Below, piece by piece: positions 11,288 through 20,289 of a stretch of DNA of 64,000 bases. The position numbers were made by a program, and so were the translations under genes. The stretch spans positions 34,574,101 to 34,638,100 of the forward strand of contig CM073321.1 of NCBI GenBank assembly GCA_037043015.1, given 5' to 3'. Below the pieces are notes generated by a model. That model was given only the letters and a program-made list of their open reading frames with translations, was not told the origin of the DNA and made no database searches. Source of the stretch: Bryum argenteum (Eukaryota > Streptophyta > Bryopsida > Bryales > Bryaceae). Positions within the stretch are counted from its first letter, which is position 1, and the number at the start of each line of letters is the position of its first letter.

Positions 11288-12559
11288 CTAGAATCGAACC
11301 TCGTCATTAGTCTCAGCATTGTGTTCCCAAGAAGGCGGCATATAAGTTCTTAGATTGAACATCTCGTAAAACCGCTCGTGAAAAGGCGCTTTGCATATAG
11401 CACAACGACTTTGAGTCAAACAATGAACTAAAAGACACTGCGGATGATACATATGGACACATGAGCCTAAAGCCCATCCACCCTCAGGTCCAAATGGATT
11501 TAGGCATATGGGACACGTAGAGTGATCCAATACAAACTGCGGAGGGTTGGGCCACAATAATGTCTTGGATGCTACATCAACATGTGCCGACATGTGGTGT
11601 TTGAAATTCCACCCGGCCTTGCTCCAATCTACAACCTCTGTAGAACTGTCATCTTGCATCTTGATGTCCATCATAGGAAGATTATCAAACAATGTATCCA
11701 CACCGGGCCACGAAGTCATACCGAACGTTCGTCGACCAGCTCCACTAGTAAAATTCTTATCGATCTTCTCCAGCTCCGCTGCAACTTGTCTCCCTCTCTC
11801 CACCAAAAGTATACATGCCACCTTCCAATGGTAGTAAGTGGCTGACAACTGCTCCAAACGAGCTTGCAATTGTTGCTTTTCCTTTAGTAAGGAGTTGTAT
11901 CCATCAGAGGACATGAAATGGGGATTACGAACAGGGGGGAACAACGGTAAAGATAAAGAATCTTGAGAATCACTTCGTACATCTTCTTCTCGTTCGAGGC
12001 CCGACATATTAACAACACATGGCTGAGCTTTTACAGGATGGCGCAATATAGGGCGTTGCGGTGACATTTCTCCAAATGCCAAGTCCTCTGTAAGGTTGAA
12101 GACAACTCTATCAACATCCGCCATGTCAGATTTCTCTACATCTCCACGAATGTTACGTGCGTGAGATAGTTCTTGCATCTTCTCGCGCATGCGTGCATAT
12201 TCTACGCAAAATTGGTCCCCTTCTTTCACCTTCTCCTCATAAATTGCTCGTGTTTTTTCGAGATCCGCTTGCAATCTTGCTATGACGTCGTCTTTGCTCT
12301 TCAGAAGAGCTTTGAGATCAGAAGACGTGTCAAGTTCTTTCAATGGTAAGATGCAAGTACCATGGGGCTCTACTACGGGTGGATGATTACTTGCTATTGG
12401 AGGGCGAGAGCCACCTATTTCAGGAACGCGGCCAGGTAAATTACGACGATGATCCGCATCAATCACCTTATTTGGAGGGAGGAAGAGGTTGTTGTACTTG
12501 ACGCACCGCCTTACGAGGCCGCGAACCATCCGAGTCATCGTCCTCTTCCGATGTAGCAC
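11288..12559 (-). CDS. Coiled-coil and RING-H2 finger segment
   Basis: An open frame of about 420 codons. Residues about 85-135 form a charged heptad-like coil (LKALLKSKDDVIARLQADLE) and a second coil lies near residues 225-270. Near residues 350-395 is a RING-H2 finger: CPIC, then C-V-H-M-Y-H-P-Q-C, then CAIC, which matches the C-X2-C, C-X-H-X2-H-X2-C, C-X2-C pattern. The known role of such a domain is E3 ubiquitin ligation. The C-terminus (RTYMPPSWEHNAE) is distinctive but unknown to me. Translation continues in the same frame into the next segment after one in-frame TAG. Confidence 0.65.
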   Translation of the reverse strand: MLHRKRTMTRMVRGLVRRCVKYNNLFLPPNKVIDADHRRNLPGRVPEIGGSRPPIASNHPPVVEPHGTCILPLKELDTSSDLKALLKSKDDVIARLQADLEKTRAIYEEKVKEGDQFCVEYARMREKMQELSHARNIRGDVEKSDMADVDRVVFNLTEDLAFGEMSPQRPILRHPVKAQPCVVNMSGLEREEDVRSDSQDSLSLPLFPPVRNPHFMSSDGYNSLLKEKQQLQARLEQLSATYYHWKVACILLVERGRQVAAELEKIDKNFTSGAGRRTFGMTSWPGVDTLFDNLPMMDIKMQDDSSTEVVDWSKAGWNFKHHMSAHVDVASKTLLWPNPPQFVLDHSTCPICLNPFGPEGGWALGSCVHMYHPQCLLVHCLTQSRCAICKAPFHERFYEMFNLRTYMPPSWEHNAETNDEVRF

Positions 12560-13100
12560 TATGATAGGAAGCCTCTTCCATAGTCTTGGTAATAGACCTC
12601 GTCACTCCCATGCCACCATTAGGAGCGTCAGGGAATCTTAGAATGCCTGTCGGAATGTCACTCGTTGAAGGTCGTGTTACATGCTTCCCCTTTTTGACAG
12701 TTGTCCAATCCACTCGTATACCAAGAGCAACCTTGGCGTATACTCCACGAGCAAGAAACAATGGAACCTCGTTGCGCTCCACACATGGCATGCCATACAG
12801 GACTTGGTAAACCTCAATGCATCGTTGTTTGAAGTTTGGGCATTCGCAAAACTTAAGATTTGCCTTGTTGGTGCGCAGATGAAAATGGTGACGAGACAGA
12901 GGGAATTTCTTGTCAATGTGACACCATTCAATGAACGATTCACAAGTGGCCATCGTCCACATATCTGGTTCATCTTCCCAACCTCTGAAGGCAAGCTTAT
13001 TTGGATTTTGAAGCACGTGTAATCTTTTCCGTTGTGGAGCGCCCTTCCTCTTCCTCTTCTTGTCGTCCTCTTCCTTCCGAAGTTGCCCGAGAGTAGCCAT
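12468..13100 (-). CDS. N-terminal part of the RING-H2 gene, unknown domain
   Basis: The best start is the ATG at 13100, giving MATLGQLRKEEDDKKRKRKG, a lysine/arginine-rich nuclear-localisation-like stretch. A conserved-looking block of aromatic, Cys and His residues follows (WEDEPDMW, FIEWCHID, HHFHLRTNKANLKFCECP, RCIEVYQVLYGMPCVERNEV), then an acidic-serine linker. I do not recognise this domain. Paired Cys and His residues suggest metal binding but no standard finger spacing is seen. The frame moves to that of the next segment in the overlap at 12468-12559, by a short intron or by one frame change. Confidence 0.55.
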   Translation of the reverse strand: MATLGQLRKEEDDKKRKRKGAPQRKRLHVLQNPNKLAFRGWEDEPDMWTMATCESFIEWCHIDKKFPLSRHHFHLRTNKANLKFCECPNFKQRCIEVYQVLYGMPCVERNEVPLFLARGVYAKVALGIRVDWTTVKKGKHVTRPSTSDIPTGILRFPDAPNGGMGVTRSITKTMEEASYHSATSEEDDDSDGSRPRKAVRQVQQPLPPSK

Positions 13101-13239
13101 GGATGAAATAGCCAAAATGGCGAATAGTTATTACCTACCCGGAATGAGCATGCAGCCAATTTAATGGATGTAAGACAACGCGCCAGGCCAGTAAACCCAA
13201 ATAAGAAGTTCAGATACGATGGGGGAATATACAGGGCAA

Positions 13240-13480
13240 CCTCGCGCTGGGGCGACCACAAAATCAAGGCGACCGGCGGTCCAGATAGAGGTACGACGTT
13301 GCGTGGCGACTGGCGGTCCAGTGAGGGCGCGACTGCAGGTACAGCTGTCGCGACGCAGGAGGTGGGGCAACCGCCGGTGCAGCTGTTCACGACAGCGAGA
13401 GGTAGGGCGACCGCCGGTGCAGCTGTCGCGACAGCGGGACGTAGGGCGACCGGCGGTGGGCGACTGTAGGGCGACCGCCG
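13240..13480 (+). repeat. Central GGCGACC repeat cluster
   Basis: Degenerate copies of GGCGACCGCCGGTCCAG mixed with GTGCAGCTGTCGCGACAG blocks (three copies). It lies between the 5' ends of the two divergent genes and immediately upstream of a TATA box, so it may be a shared promoter region as well as an element repeat. Confidence 0.75.
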
Positions 13481-13491
13481 GTCTCCAGGGA

Positions 13492-13499
13492 TATATAAA
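13492..13499 (+). promoter_or_regulatory. TATA box, plus-strand promoter
   Basis: TATATAAA follows directly after the GC-rich repeat cluster and would start transcription at about 13525, toward the pseudokinase gene. The leader would then pass through 13.56-15.1 kb, so that stretch is either a long 5' UTR or intron, or a later insertion. Confidence 0.45.
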
Positions 13500-13561
13500 C
13501 CCCAACTCGCGGGTTTGATATTACTTTTCCCCAAACCGCTACCGAACTCTCATCCGCCCTG

Positions 13562-15110
13562 TGTCGCGACCCTAATTACTCCAACTCTTCTTTCTCTTAG
13601 TGAGCCTTACTTGGTAGCGGAATCACGGCTCACTTAGTTGGTAGCAATCGGCCACGACTTTGCTAACACTTGCATGTGCCCCACACACACAATGTTAGCA
13701 CCATTCTAAGTCAAGGTGTCCAACCCACCTTGACTCCATAACTCATTATCCGGTACTCATTACCCGGAACTCCCACCAACACATGGGTATGCCAACCCGG
13801 AACTCCCACCAACACATGGGCATGCCACTTGGTGGCACGGGGCGGCCTTCCACACATGTCCAAGCTCCCAAGGGTGCTACTAATCACCCCCGGAGCTAAC
13901 CGCCCTTATCCATTGTCCAACTTCCCACTAGTCCCCTTCCACTCTTGTTTCACACCCCATTCGGGACTTTGCCGTAAATCCTTCCGGAATCCGGCACTAG
14001 TTTTCCCGGGGACTAGTTTGGATCGGGACTCTTTCCAACCCAATGTTGCGGGATGCTCAAGAGCATCCCACAATGCCCAAGATGTAGAAGTGAAGCTTCC
14101 TTTCCATGCCTCACCTTCTTGAGCCATTCCCGGTCACTCCCGGGAACCGGCACTATTTATCACGGGGACTAACTTGGAGAGGGACACTTCCCAACCCCAT
14201 GTTTAGAGATGCTCCAAAGCACTCTCCATTTTCCACAAGGTGCGGGAGTGAGGCCCCATCCCAAGCCTCACCCCTTGGAGCCACCCCGGCTCCTCAAGGC
14301 ACCATGTGCAAGTGAGGAGGGAGACCACCCCTCCTCATAGTACTCTCTGGAGTCTTCGGTAGGCCCCCTCCTCTTGTGTTGAGGGGCCTTCCGTGACACA
14401 CTTTTGTTTTGGAAGACCACCCGTTTTTGCCTTAGTCTCAAAAACGGGCCGTATCTTCTTCTCGGGCTAACTTGTAGCTCAGTTATCCAAATGGGACGTG
14501 CGAGCCCATTTTCGACATCTGCTCTTCGAGTAGATGTCGATGGAGTCCTTACTTGTCCCAATCGGAGCTTCCATGTGGGAGCTATGCTCCTCTGAACATT
14601 CGGGAGTCCCGGGAGGCAGCAGTCCCGGAGTCCCGAAGTCCCGATGCTTTGGAGAGACATATCTCCCAAAGCATTGCTTTGCTCCTCACGAGCCTTAGCA
14701 TTTTGGAAAGCTCTTGTCTAGAGCTTTCCAAAGACATGCAACATGTCGCCATCCATGGGGGACGACATTTTGAGTCCCGAAAGGCAACACTCCCGAGTCC
14801 CGGAGTGTCCCGGAACGCGCTCCAACTTTGGAGAGCCATATCTCATGACTCACAACTCGAAATCGCGCGTTCTTTAGACCCATGGGTGCGTGCTCAAACA
14901 AGGTTTTCAACCATGTAAGACACGCCACCAAGTTCGTCCCAAGCACAACGCTATTGCGTGCTGTTTGCTCGGGACTCTCCTTGGTCTCCTCACCTTGTCT
15001 CTTGCCAAGCCCGGGACGTCACTCCCGGGGTCCTCTTGGCTCACCACGGTGTTCGGGCATCCTTTGGAAAGGGATGTGACACTGTGTCCTTGCTCGTCTT
15101 AATGATGCGC
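13562..15110. repeat. Hairpin-rich repetitive spacer, possibly inserted
   Basis: No gene is seen. The stretch starts TGTCGCGACC, an LTR-like start, but no matching end or flanking duplication was found. It contains a 156-bp-offset tandem duplication (CCGGCACTA at 13991 and 14147), two copies of AACTCCCACCAACACATGGG (about 13770-13820), many GTCCCGGAGTCCC words, and strong inverted repeats: GGAAAGCTCT...AGAGCTTTCC near 14706-14731 and ATGCTTTGGAGAGA with its complement near 14643-14673. It is tentatively an old non-coding repeat in the leader of the pseudokinase gene. Confidence 0.45.
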
Positions 15111-15200
15111 ACTGCCGGGTTGTCTGAGGAGTTTTTGAGGTTTGGTGCACATTGATAGCAGGGGGGAGATTTTCTGCCGGTTTTTTCAAGAAGTTCAACG

Positions 15201-16757
15201 ATGAGTAAATCCAAAAAGCATCAGGATGGACAACAAACATGGCATGTTGATGCCTCCGAAACATTTGCACCAGACCTTGGTATGCAACAACCTAGTGGAA
15301 GTGGAGGCCATAGGAGGAAGAGGAGACACCCAAAAGAAGTAGCTCCCGGATTCCCAACATCAGATTATACTAGGTTTGCGGAAAAAGCATGCTTGGATTG
15401 GTATGAGGAAACGGAGGCTCAATTCCTAGAGCACAACTACCTTAAGAATGTTAGCACGGGCAAAGGGAGATTGAAGAAGAAATTGGAGGCGGTAATTATG
15501 AAGGCCATGGCGGAATCCGAAGAATTCCAAGATGTGGATTATCATTCGCAGTACCAGTTGTGGATGGATAATACAATTGAACAATGCATCGTCAATGAAA
15601 AGGACTTGTGGAAGAAGCGATTTGGACAGAGGCGTCTAACACAAGAGGAGGACCAGTTTAAACGCAAGATGGATTGGTGGCGATTCTATGTCCAAAAGCT
15701 TAGCAAAAATAAAACCCGAGGGATGTCATGGGAAAAAACCGCTTTGCGCGCCACATTTGAACGAGACACAGGGTCGGGGGTGGTGTGGATTCCTCAAGAT
15801 GCTACGATAGAAGCTCTATCAGCCCGCGACATGGAGGGAGGCCATGGACTGGTGCGGAAGGTGAAGATTGTTGAAGTAGACCACGTTCCAAGTAATATCG
15901 AGTTTGCAGCAAAGCTTTCCAAGAATTTGAATATTCAAAAGAGGAGGATAGAGACTGTAGCAGAAGCTCTTGTATGTCCTTTGAATCATCCAGGAATTAT
16001 CAAGTTTTGGGCGTTGCATACAAGGACATTCGAAGCTTACTCATATTGGTGGAATGGAGGATCACTACACGAAATGTTGAAGTTGGATGAGAAGGTCGGC
16101 GACAAACATCTTCACTGGTCAAAAGTAAAGGAAGTTCCGAGTCTCACTCAAGAGGAGGCTTTCAGAATTAGCCTTTTCCGTGAGCACATGATGAAGTTAG
16201 CTTGGGGTTTAGTGTACATCATGAATCTGGTGCATAAGACAGGAGTACTTCGCAACAACCTATCCCCCTCGAACATACTATTGCATTTCCCAACTATCGG
16301 AGAAGACAAGATTTGTATTGGAGTGTGTGACTGGACGATGGCATTTCGTTTAGTAGAACAACAGCCTTCACGTTACGGATACCAGACGGAGAAGAAAAAA
16401 AAAGAAGATATGGCACGTCGATGGTGGGTGGCGCCCGAGATGTTCTATACTTATGGACCTGAAAGTTCTGATACAAATTTGAACGTCCAGGAACTTCGAC
16501 ATCAAACTACAGTAGCATCTGATTCGTATGCGGTTGGCAAGCTCATCCAACTGATTGGTGTGCAAAAGGAATTCGACGAAGAATTATTTCCGAATTCGAC
16601 GGTGCGATATTCATTCCTATCAAAAGTGTTATCACTGACCAGGCATGAATCGGAGAAGAGAATGACCTGTGGGGAGGTGGTGAACCGCTTGATGGGGAAA
16701 CCATTTCATATGCTTCCACCGGAGTCTGTATTTAGAGAGGACGGTTTTAGTTTATAA
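15201..16757 (+). CDS. Intronless pseudokinase
   Basis: A complete 518-residue frame begins at ATG 15201. Residues 1-50 are basic and disordered, and residues 55-180 are helical and charged with no known domain. Residues about 215-505 are protein-kinase-like: LNHPGIIKF (262-270), the catalytic-loop equivalent RNNLSPSNIL (351-360), a DFG-equivalent CDWT (376-379), an intact APE (411-413), and the C-lobe DSYAVG aspartate (441). The catalytic Asp of HRD is Asn, the loop Lys is Ser, and DFG keeps only its Asp. By known kinase chemistry it should lack phosphotransfer activity and could act as a scaffold or binding module. It is the only uninterrupted gene in the TIR-bounded segment, which hints at constraint or recent origin. 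Lack of introns fits a transposon-borne or retrocopied gene. The kinase subfamily is not identified. Confidence 0.8.
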   Translation: MSKSKKHQDGQQTWHVDASETFAPDLGMQQPSGSGGHRRKRRHPKEVAPGFPTSDYTRFAEKACLDWYEETEAQFLEHNYLKNVSTGKGRLKKKLEAVIMKAMAESEEFQDVDYHSQYQLWMDNTIEQCIVNEKDLWKKRFGQRRLTQEEDQFKRKMDWWRFYVQKLSKNKTRGMSWEKTALRATFERDTGSGVVWIPQDATIEALSARDMEGGHGLVRKVKIVEVDHVPSNIEFAAKLSKNLNIQKRRIETVAEALVCPLNHPGIIKFWALHTRTFEAYSYWWNGGSLHEMLKLDEKVGDKHLHWSKVKEVPSLTQEEAFRISLFREHMMKLAWGLVYIMNLVHKTGVLRNNLSPSNILLHFPTIGEDKICIGVCDWTMAFRLVEQQPSRYGYQTEKKKKEDMARRWWVAPEMFYTYGPESSDTNLNVQELRHQTTVASDSYAVGKLIQLIGVQKEFDEELFPNSTVRYSFLSKVLSLTRHESEKRMTCGEVVNRLMGKPFHMLPPESVFREDGFSL

Positions 16758-17147
16758 TATCAGTATATCTTCTTGCAATTCATAGACTCCTATGGATGAC
16801 CATCTCACGTCATTGAGTGCTCATTTAGCCATGTAATTCACAAATTATACTTGCAATATATACAATCTACTATTTGACATATTGTTCCAGTTCTAATAGA
16901 TTTTTGCAACTCTTATAATTATGTTCCCTTTTTACACTAGTCACATATGTATGTCACCACATTTTTTGTTACATGAGTTTCAAACCTCATGGTTGATGTT
17001 AGCCTTTTCTTCAGGGGTTCGTGGATTGTTGTAATTTGTTTCATCTTAAATTCTTAATGCTTCATCTACGTTTGTATAACGAGAATTTTGGGTAATGTTG
17101 GATAGCAAAATAACTTATTCTATTCGGGGGAAGCCTCCAATGCAAGG
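16758..17147. other. AT-rich 3' flank
   Basis: No gene is seen. This AT-rich sequence follows the pseudokinase stop and presumably contains its 3' UTR. Confidence 0.5.
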
Positions 17148-17420
17148 CGACCCTAGGCGACCACTGGTCCAGGGGCGAAAATAGGCGACCGCCGGTCAAG
17201 CGAGACCGCCGGTCCAGCGAGACCGCCGGTCGCCCTGGGCGATCGTCGGTGGCTCATGGGCGATCGTCGGTCGCTAAGGCGACCACCGGTCCAGAGAAGG
17301 CGACCGCCAGTCCAACCGAGGCGACCGCCGGTCTAGACGAGGCGACCGCCGGTCCAGAGAAGGCGACGGCCAGTCCAGCCGAGGCGACCGCCGGTCTAGA
17401 CGAGGCGACCGCCGGTCCAG
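17148..17420 (+). repeat. Right subterminal 21-bp GGCGACC repeats
   Basis: From 17278, about seven copies of a 21-bp unit GGCGACCGCCGGTCCAGAGA(A) run in tandem. They form a 63-bp higher-order period: the CCAGTCC, CCGGTCTAG and CCGGTCCAG variants recur in order twice. More degenerate copies precede them. The cluster ends about 175 bp from the right inverted repeat, mirroring the left cluster. Short ORFs through it (alternating TGPEKAT and TGLDEAT) are by-products of the 21-bp period. Confidence 0.85.
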
Positions 17421-17595
17421 TCCTACGTGGCGCAGTCGCGAACCGTATTGCTGAGTTGTATACATGACGTGGCAGCCACGTAGGATGCAACATGGACAGG
17501 GTAAATCAAGGGTAAAAAAAAGATTCTGTAGATTCTAGTAGACATTCTGAGGCTCAATATCTGTCAGACATGTCGTGTCTGTCTGACGTCCGACA

Positions 17596-17616
17596 GTGTC
17601 TAATAAGACAACCCTG
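17596..17616 (-). repeat. Right terminal inverted repeat
   Basis: GTGTCTAATAAGAC followed by AACCCTG is the complement of the left repeat with two differences. TGTCGTGTCTGTCTGACGTC just inside resembles the left subterminal words in shuffled order. Confidence 0.65.
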
Positions 17617-17937
17617 TCTAGAGTTGATGCGCATGCTGCTTTTGAGGATGCCCAGGGCCTTCGTTAAATTATTGCAGCTGTCGGGCACGGCGTGAGGGTG
17701 AGTTCGATCAATAACCTCAATGTCAATGTGTAACAAGGATTTGTTGTTGATTGGTCATATGTTGCCTTCATCTTGGTGCATTTCTGATGACAAAGTGGAT
17801 TTTGTCAGAGTTGGTGTGCACGGAAATCGAGGCAAATGTACTGTTTTACTTGTGCACAGTTCCCAAGAATTATTCTCACAAATTACTGTGCACGAATATC
17901 GAGGCAGTTTCTTATCACAAATGCATGTAATATGGAC
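17617..17937. other. Unassigned spacer with GTGCACGRAATCGAGG repeat
   Basis: No gene is seen. A short direct repeat, GTGCACGGAAATCGAGGCAA, recurs in diverged form about 73 bp later (near 17816 and 17889). Confidence 0.4.
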
Positions 17938-18572
17938 AAGCTCATTTAGCTCGAGTCGAGCTAAATGGAGCATCCACGTACAAATATGGCATATTTAACT
18001 AAATATGGACAGTCTGCAGTCTACAATTAAGAACAATAGTTGAAAATTGATTTCTAGAATCTAGGTTCTATGAAGATACTCTTTCAATATGTAGATTTTA
18101 AGGTCATGGATGGAGGGATCTCCCCTTGTTTTAAAGTCCACAAATAAGCCCAAAGTCCATATTTAGTGAATTGATGCATAAATGCTCCGAGTTCACGAAT
18201 TTGTCTAGTTGAACTATTCAGAGGAAGACCATTTAGCTCAACTCGAGCTAAATGGTCATCCACCTAAGTATAATTTGAGTTTCCTTGGGAGATGATTGTA
18301 GGAGGATCATTTAGCTCGAGTCGAGCAAAATGGTCATTAAGCTACAACTGCTTCGATGTGAGCGTGATGGACAGTTATCTTGATGACCATTTAGCTCGAC
18401 TCGAGCTAAATGGGCATCAGGATATTTGGTCATCAACAAACACCAAAGTATTTGTAAAAAGACGACTATTTAGCCTGACTGGAGCTAAACGGTCTTCCTT
18501 TTAGAAATGCTTCGAGGTTAGCGTGATGAACAAATATCTTCATGACCATTTAGCTCGAGTCGAGCTAAATGG
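17938..18572. repeat. Dispersed P1 palindromes at about 78-bp spacing
   Basis: Six copies of the P1 palindrome, arms CATTTAGCTCGA around one base, are centred near 17955, 18240, 18316, 18395, 18478 and 18555. The spacing is about 76-83 bp for the last five, not the 51 bp of the satellite, and the intervening linkers are different. Two linkers share TTAGCGTGATG(A/G)AC...ATCTT...TGACC, so part is a duplication of about 160 bp. This is the same palindrome in an unrelated sequence context. Confidence 0.85.
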
Positions 18573-18760
18573 CCATACAATTTCCTCAATGGTCATACAC
18601 ATTTCTGTTTGCAAGTATATTAATTTACCAGTGATTACTCATGATTGTGTGTTTATTGCTGGCATTCAGGTAATCATGGAATTGAGTGAATCCGATGGCG
18701 ACGGAGATTGTCAGCGTCTTTTTTCTGAGGTAGTGGATTTACTAATTCTATAATAGGAGT

Positions 18761-18988
18761 TGGAAGCTTAGCCATGCTATCCATGAGGGTTGGTCACTAC
18801 TTGATCATTTACGAGTTGATCAATTTAACGTCGCTGTTTATGCCTGCGATCATCCAAAGGGAAAGAAGGTGCGACCGTATGAGTTGGGACAACGAAACTC
18901 ACGATTCTTAAGGACTAAGAGAGAAGAGGACACTATAAAAAAACCATCGAATTTTAGAGGTCTTAAGATTTCGGTAGATTACTTTTAA
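18761..18988 (+). pseudogene. Exon-like coding remnant of unknown family
   Basis: After an acceptor-like TAATAG, an open stretch of 75 codons reads WKLSHAIHEGWSLLDHLRVD, then FNVAVYACDHPKGKKVRPYE. The even residue composition and lack of repeats look like real protein. There is no start codon. The end of the frame runs into the fold-back repeat that starts near 18950. I do not recognise the family. Confidence 0.4.
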
Positions 18989-19745
18989 GATGTCTTGTTG
19001 TTTTACACAATGTCTTGCAAGATGAGAAGAGATCTTGCCGTTCTGAGGATGTCTTCAACTAGGAGTGCGGGATGACTTGAAGACATCCAAAGTTACGTGG
19101 ATGTTTTATAAGCTGCCACGTTGGCAAGAAATTCTGGTTTCACCAAGTAAAAAATTCTGAAAGTTACCGATACGGAGGTAGAAATTAGCCTGGTTGTAAA
19201 AACATGATAATGCGTAGCGATTTGTAGGAGGACAAAAAAAGGAACTTCATCCTTTTAAATACTCTTTTGTTATATGTGCATTATGATTTTATTTTGTACA
19301 ACTAAAAATATCAAACTATTAATTTCATAATATTAATCTTATAATTGTAGATTTTTTCATGGGTCCAATTTTAATTTAAAATATATATCATATGAATATT
19401 TGGGAATATTTTAATTATAAATACTAATAAAATATTTAAATAAAATAAAAAATTATTAAATATTAAAATATTAGAGTATTATTATTCAATTATTATTTAA
19501 TTAGTAAAATCATTTAGTTAGCAAATATAGTTATTTAAATAAATACGGCAATTTTTGCATACTTATGAACGAAATTATACGTGGATATTTCATTAATTTC
19601 ATAATTTACAGCTATCTATCTACATGGTAAACAAAAGTCCACGTCGGAGAAGAGTACATGTCATACAATGTCTATTCAGTGTCTTCGTAGACATTTAAGT
19701 AGATGTCTTACAAAACATCTTAAAAGATATTGTGTTATTGGGATG
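18950..19745. repeat. Degenerate fold-back element with AT-rich core
   Basis: The left part has CTTTTAAGATGTCTTGT and the right part has, inverted, CTTTTAAGATGTTTTGTAAG, flanking about 600 bp that is extremely AT-rich between 19.24 and 19.62 kb. It resembles a MITE-like remnant of the family that carries GATGTCT repeats. Borders are imprecise. Confidence 0.45.
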
Positions 19746-19779
19746 ATTTTCATCGAGTTCAGTGGATGAACAGAGGCGA

Positions 19780-20080
19780 CTAGGGTTTGCTGTTGCCGCC
19801 ATAGTTAGGTCATAAGACTTTTAAGTAGAAGTAGAGGCTACATAAAGCTCATTTTTTCCTTCATTTTTTGAAGGAGTTAGTGTTTAGAGTGTTGAGGCTA
19901 GGATTTGCTTGTTCATGTAGTTAGTGTTTGCTGCCGCCGCCATAGTTAGGTCATGAGACCTTTAAGTGAAAGAAGAGGTTGGACAAAACTCATTTCTGCA
20001 TTAGTTTTTCCCAAGGAATTAGTGTTTGAAGTGTAGAGGATTTCAAAATTGTTTTCATTCAGTTTAAAATTATTGTTAAG
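19780..20080 (+). repeat. 139-bp tandem duplication
   Basis: TTTGCTG(T/C)(T/C)GCCGCCATAGTT recurs with a 139-bp offset (about 19787 and 19926) together with the following TAAGACTTTTAAGT region. Diverged AAACCCTA words follow to about 20290. No gene is seen. Confidence 0.6.
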
Positions 20081-20289
20081 TACAATAAGAGTATAGTGTT
20101 TGTAGAGAGAGCCATGAACTTGTAGTTACCAGATTTCTAAAGCATCATGTACAAGAAACCCTAGGACTTGTAGTATTTGAATTCTTGTGGAAAAAACCCT
20201 AAAACTTGTTATGGAAGAAACCCTATAACTTACAATATTTGCTTTGTTGGGGAAAGAACTTCAAAGCTTGATTAATTGTAGTTGATAAT

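Larger units (their letters stand above)
9778..13100 (-). pseudogene. Long interrupted gene with RING-H2 domain (whole span)
   Basis: Read from 13100 down to 9778, one protein-like translation of roughly 1,000 residues runs almost continuously. It has a basic N-terminal part, a central coiled region, a RING-H2 finger, and a long acidic tail. It is interrupted by two in-frame stops and about two frame changes; a short intron could explain one of the latter near 12.5 kb. Reading order and codon sense are preserved across the interruptions, so this was recently one gene or is a gene with a few sequencing errors. A RING-H2 domain normally binds an E2 enzyme and transfers ubiquitin. The rest matches no family I recognise. 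The gene is divergent from the pseudokinase gene at 15201, with a GGCGACC cluster and a TATA box between them. Confidence 0.6.
8993..17616. mobile_element. Putative 8.6-kb TIR element carrying RING-H2 and pseudokinase genes
   Basis: The ends are inverted repeats of 21 bp with 19 identical positions: left 8993-9013 begins CAGAGTTATCTTATTAG, right 17596-17616 reads CAGGGTTGTCTTATTAG on the opposite strand. Just inside both ends lie related GACATGTCTG motifs. About 200-450 bp further in, each side has a cluster of GGCGACCGCCGGTCCAG repeats, all in the same orientation, with a third cluster between the two divergent gene blocks. Such subterminal repeats are typical of large cut-and-paste DNA transposons, and CAGRG ends resemble hAT-type termini. 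However, the 8-bp flanks (CTACTAAC, TCTAGAGT) do not match, so no target duplication supports insertion. No transposase is recognised inside. The unit is therefore an inference from the inverted repeats and symmetric repeat clusters. Confidence 0.55.

Noticed and set aside
17249-17493. Short ORFs through the 21-bp GGCGACC repeats
   Set aside because: Periodic by-products of a 21-bp unit, open on both strands.
8985-17624. An 8-bp target duplication for the TIR-bounded segment
   Set aside because: The flanks CTACTAAC and TCTAGAGT do not match at any length from 2 to 8 bp, so no duplication is claimed.
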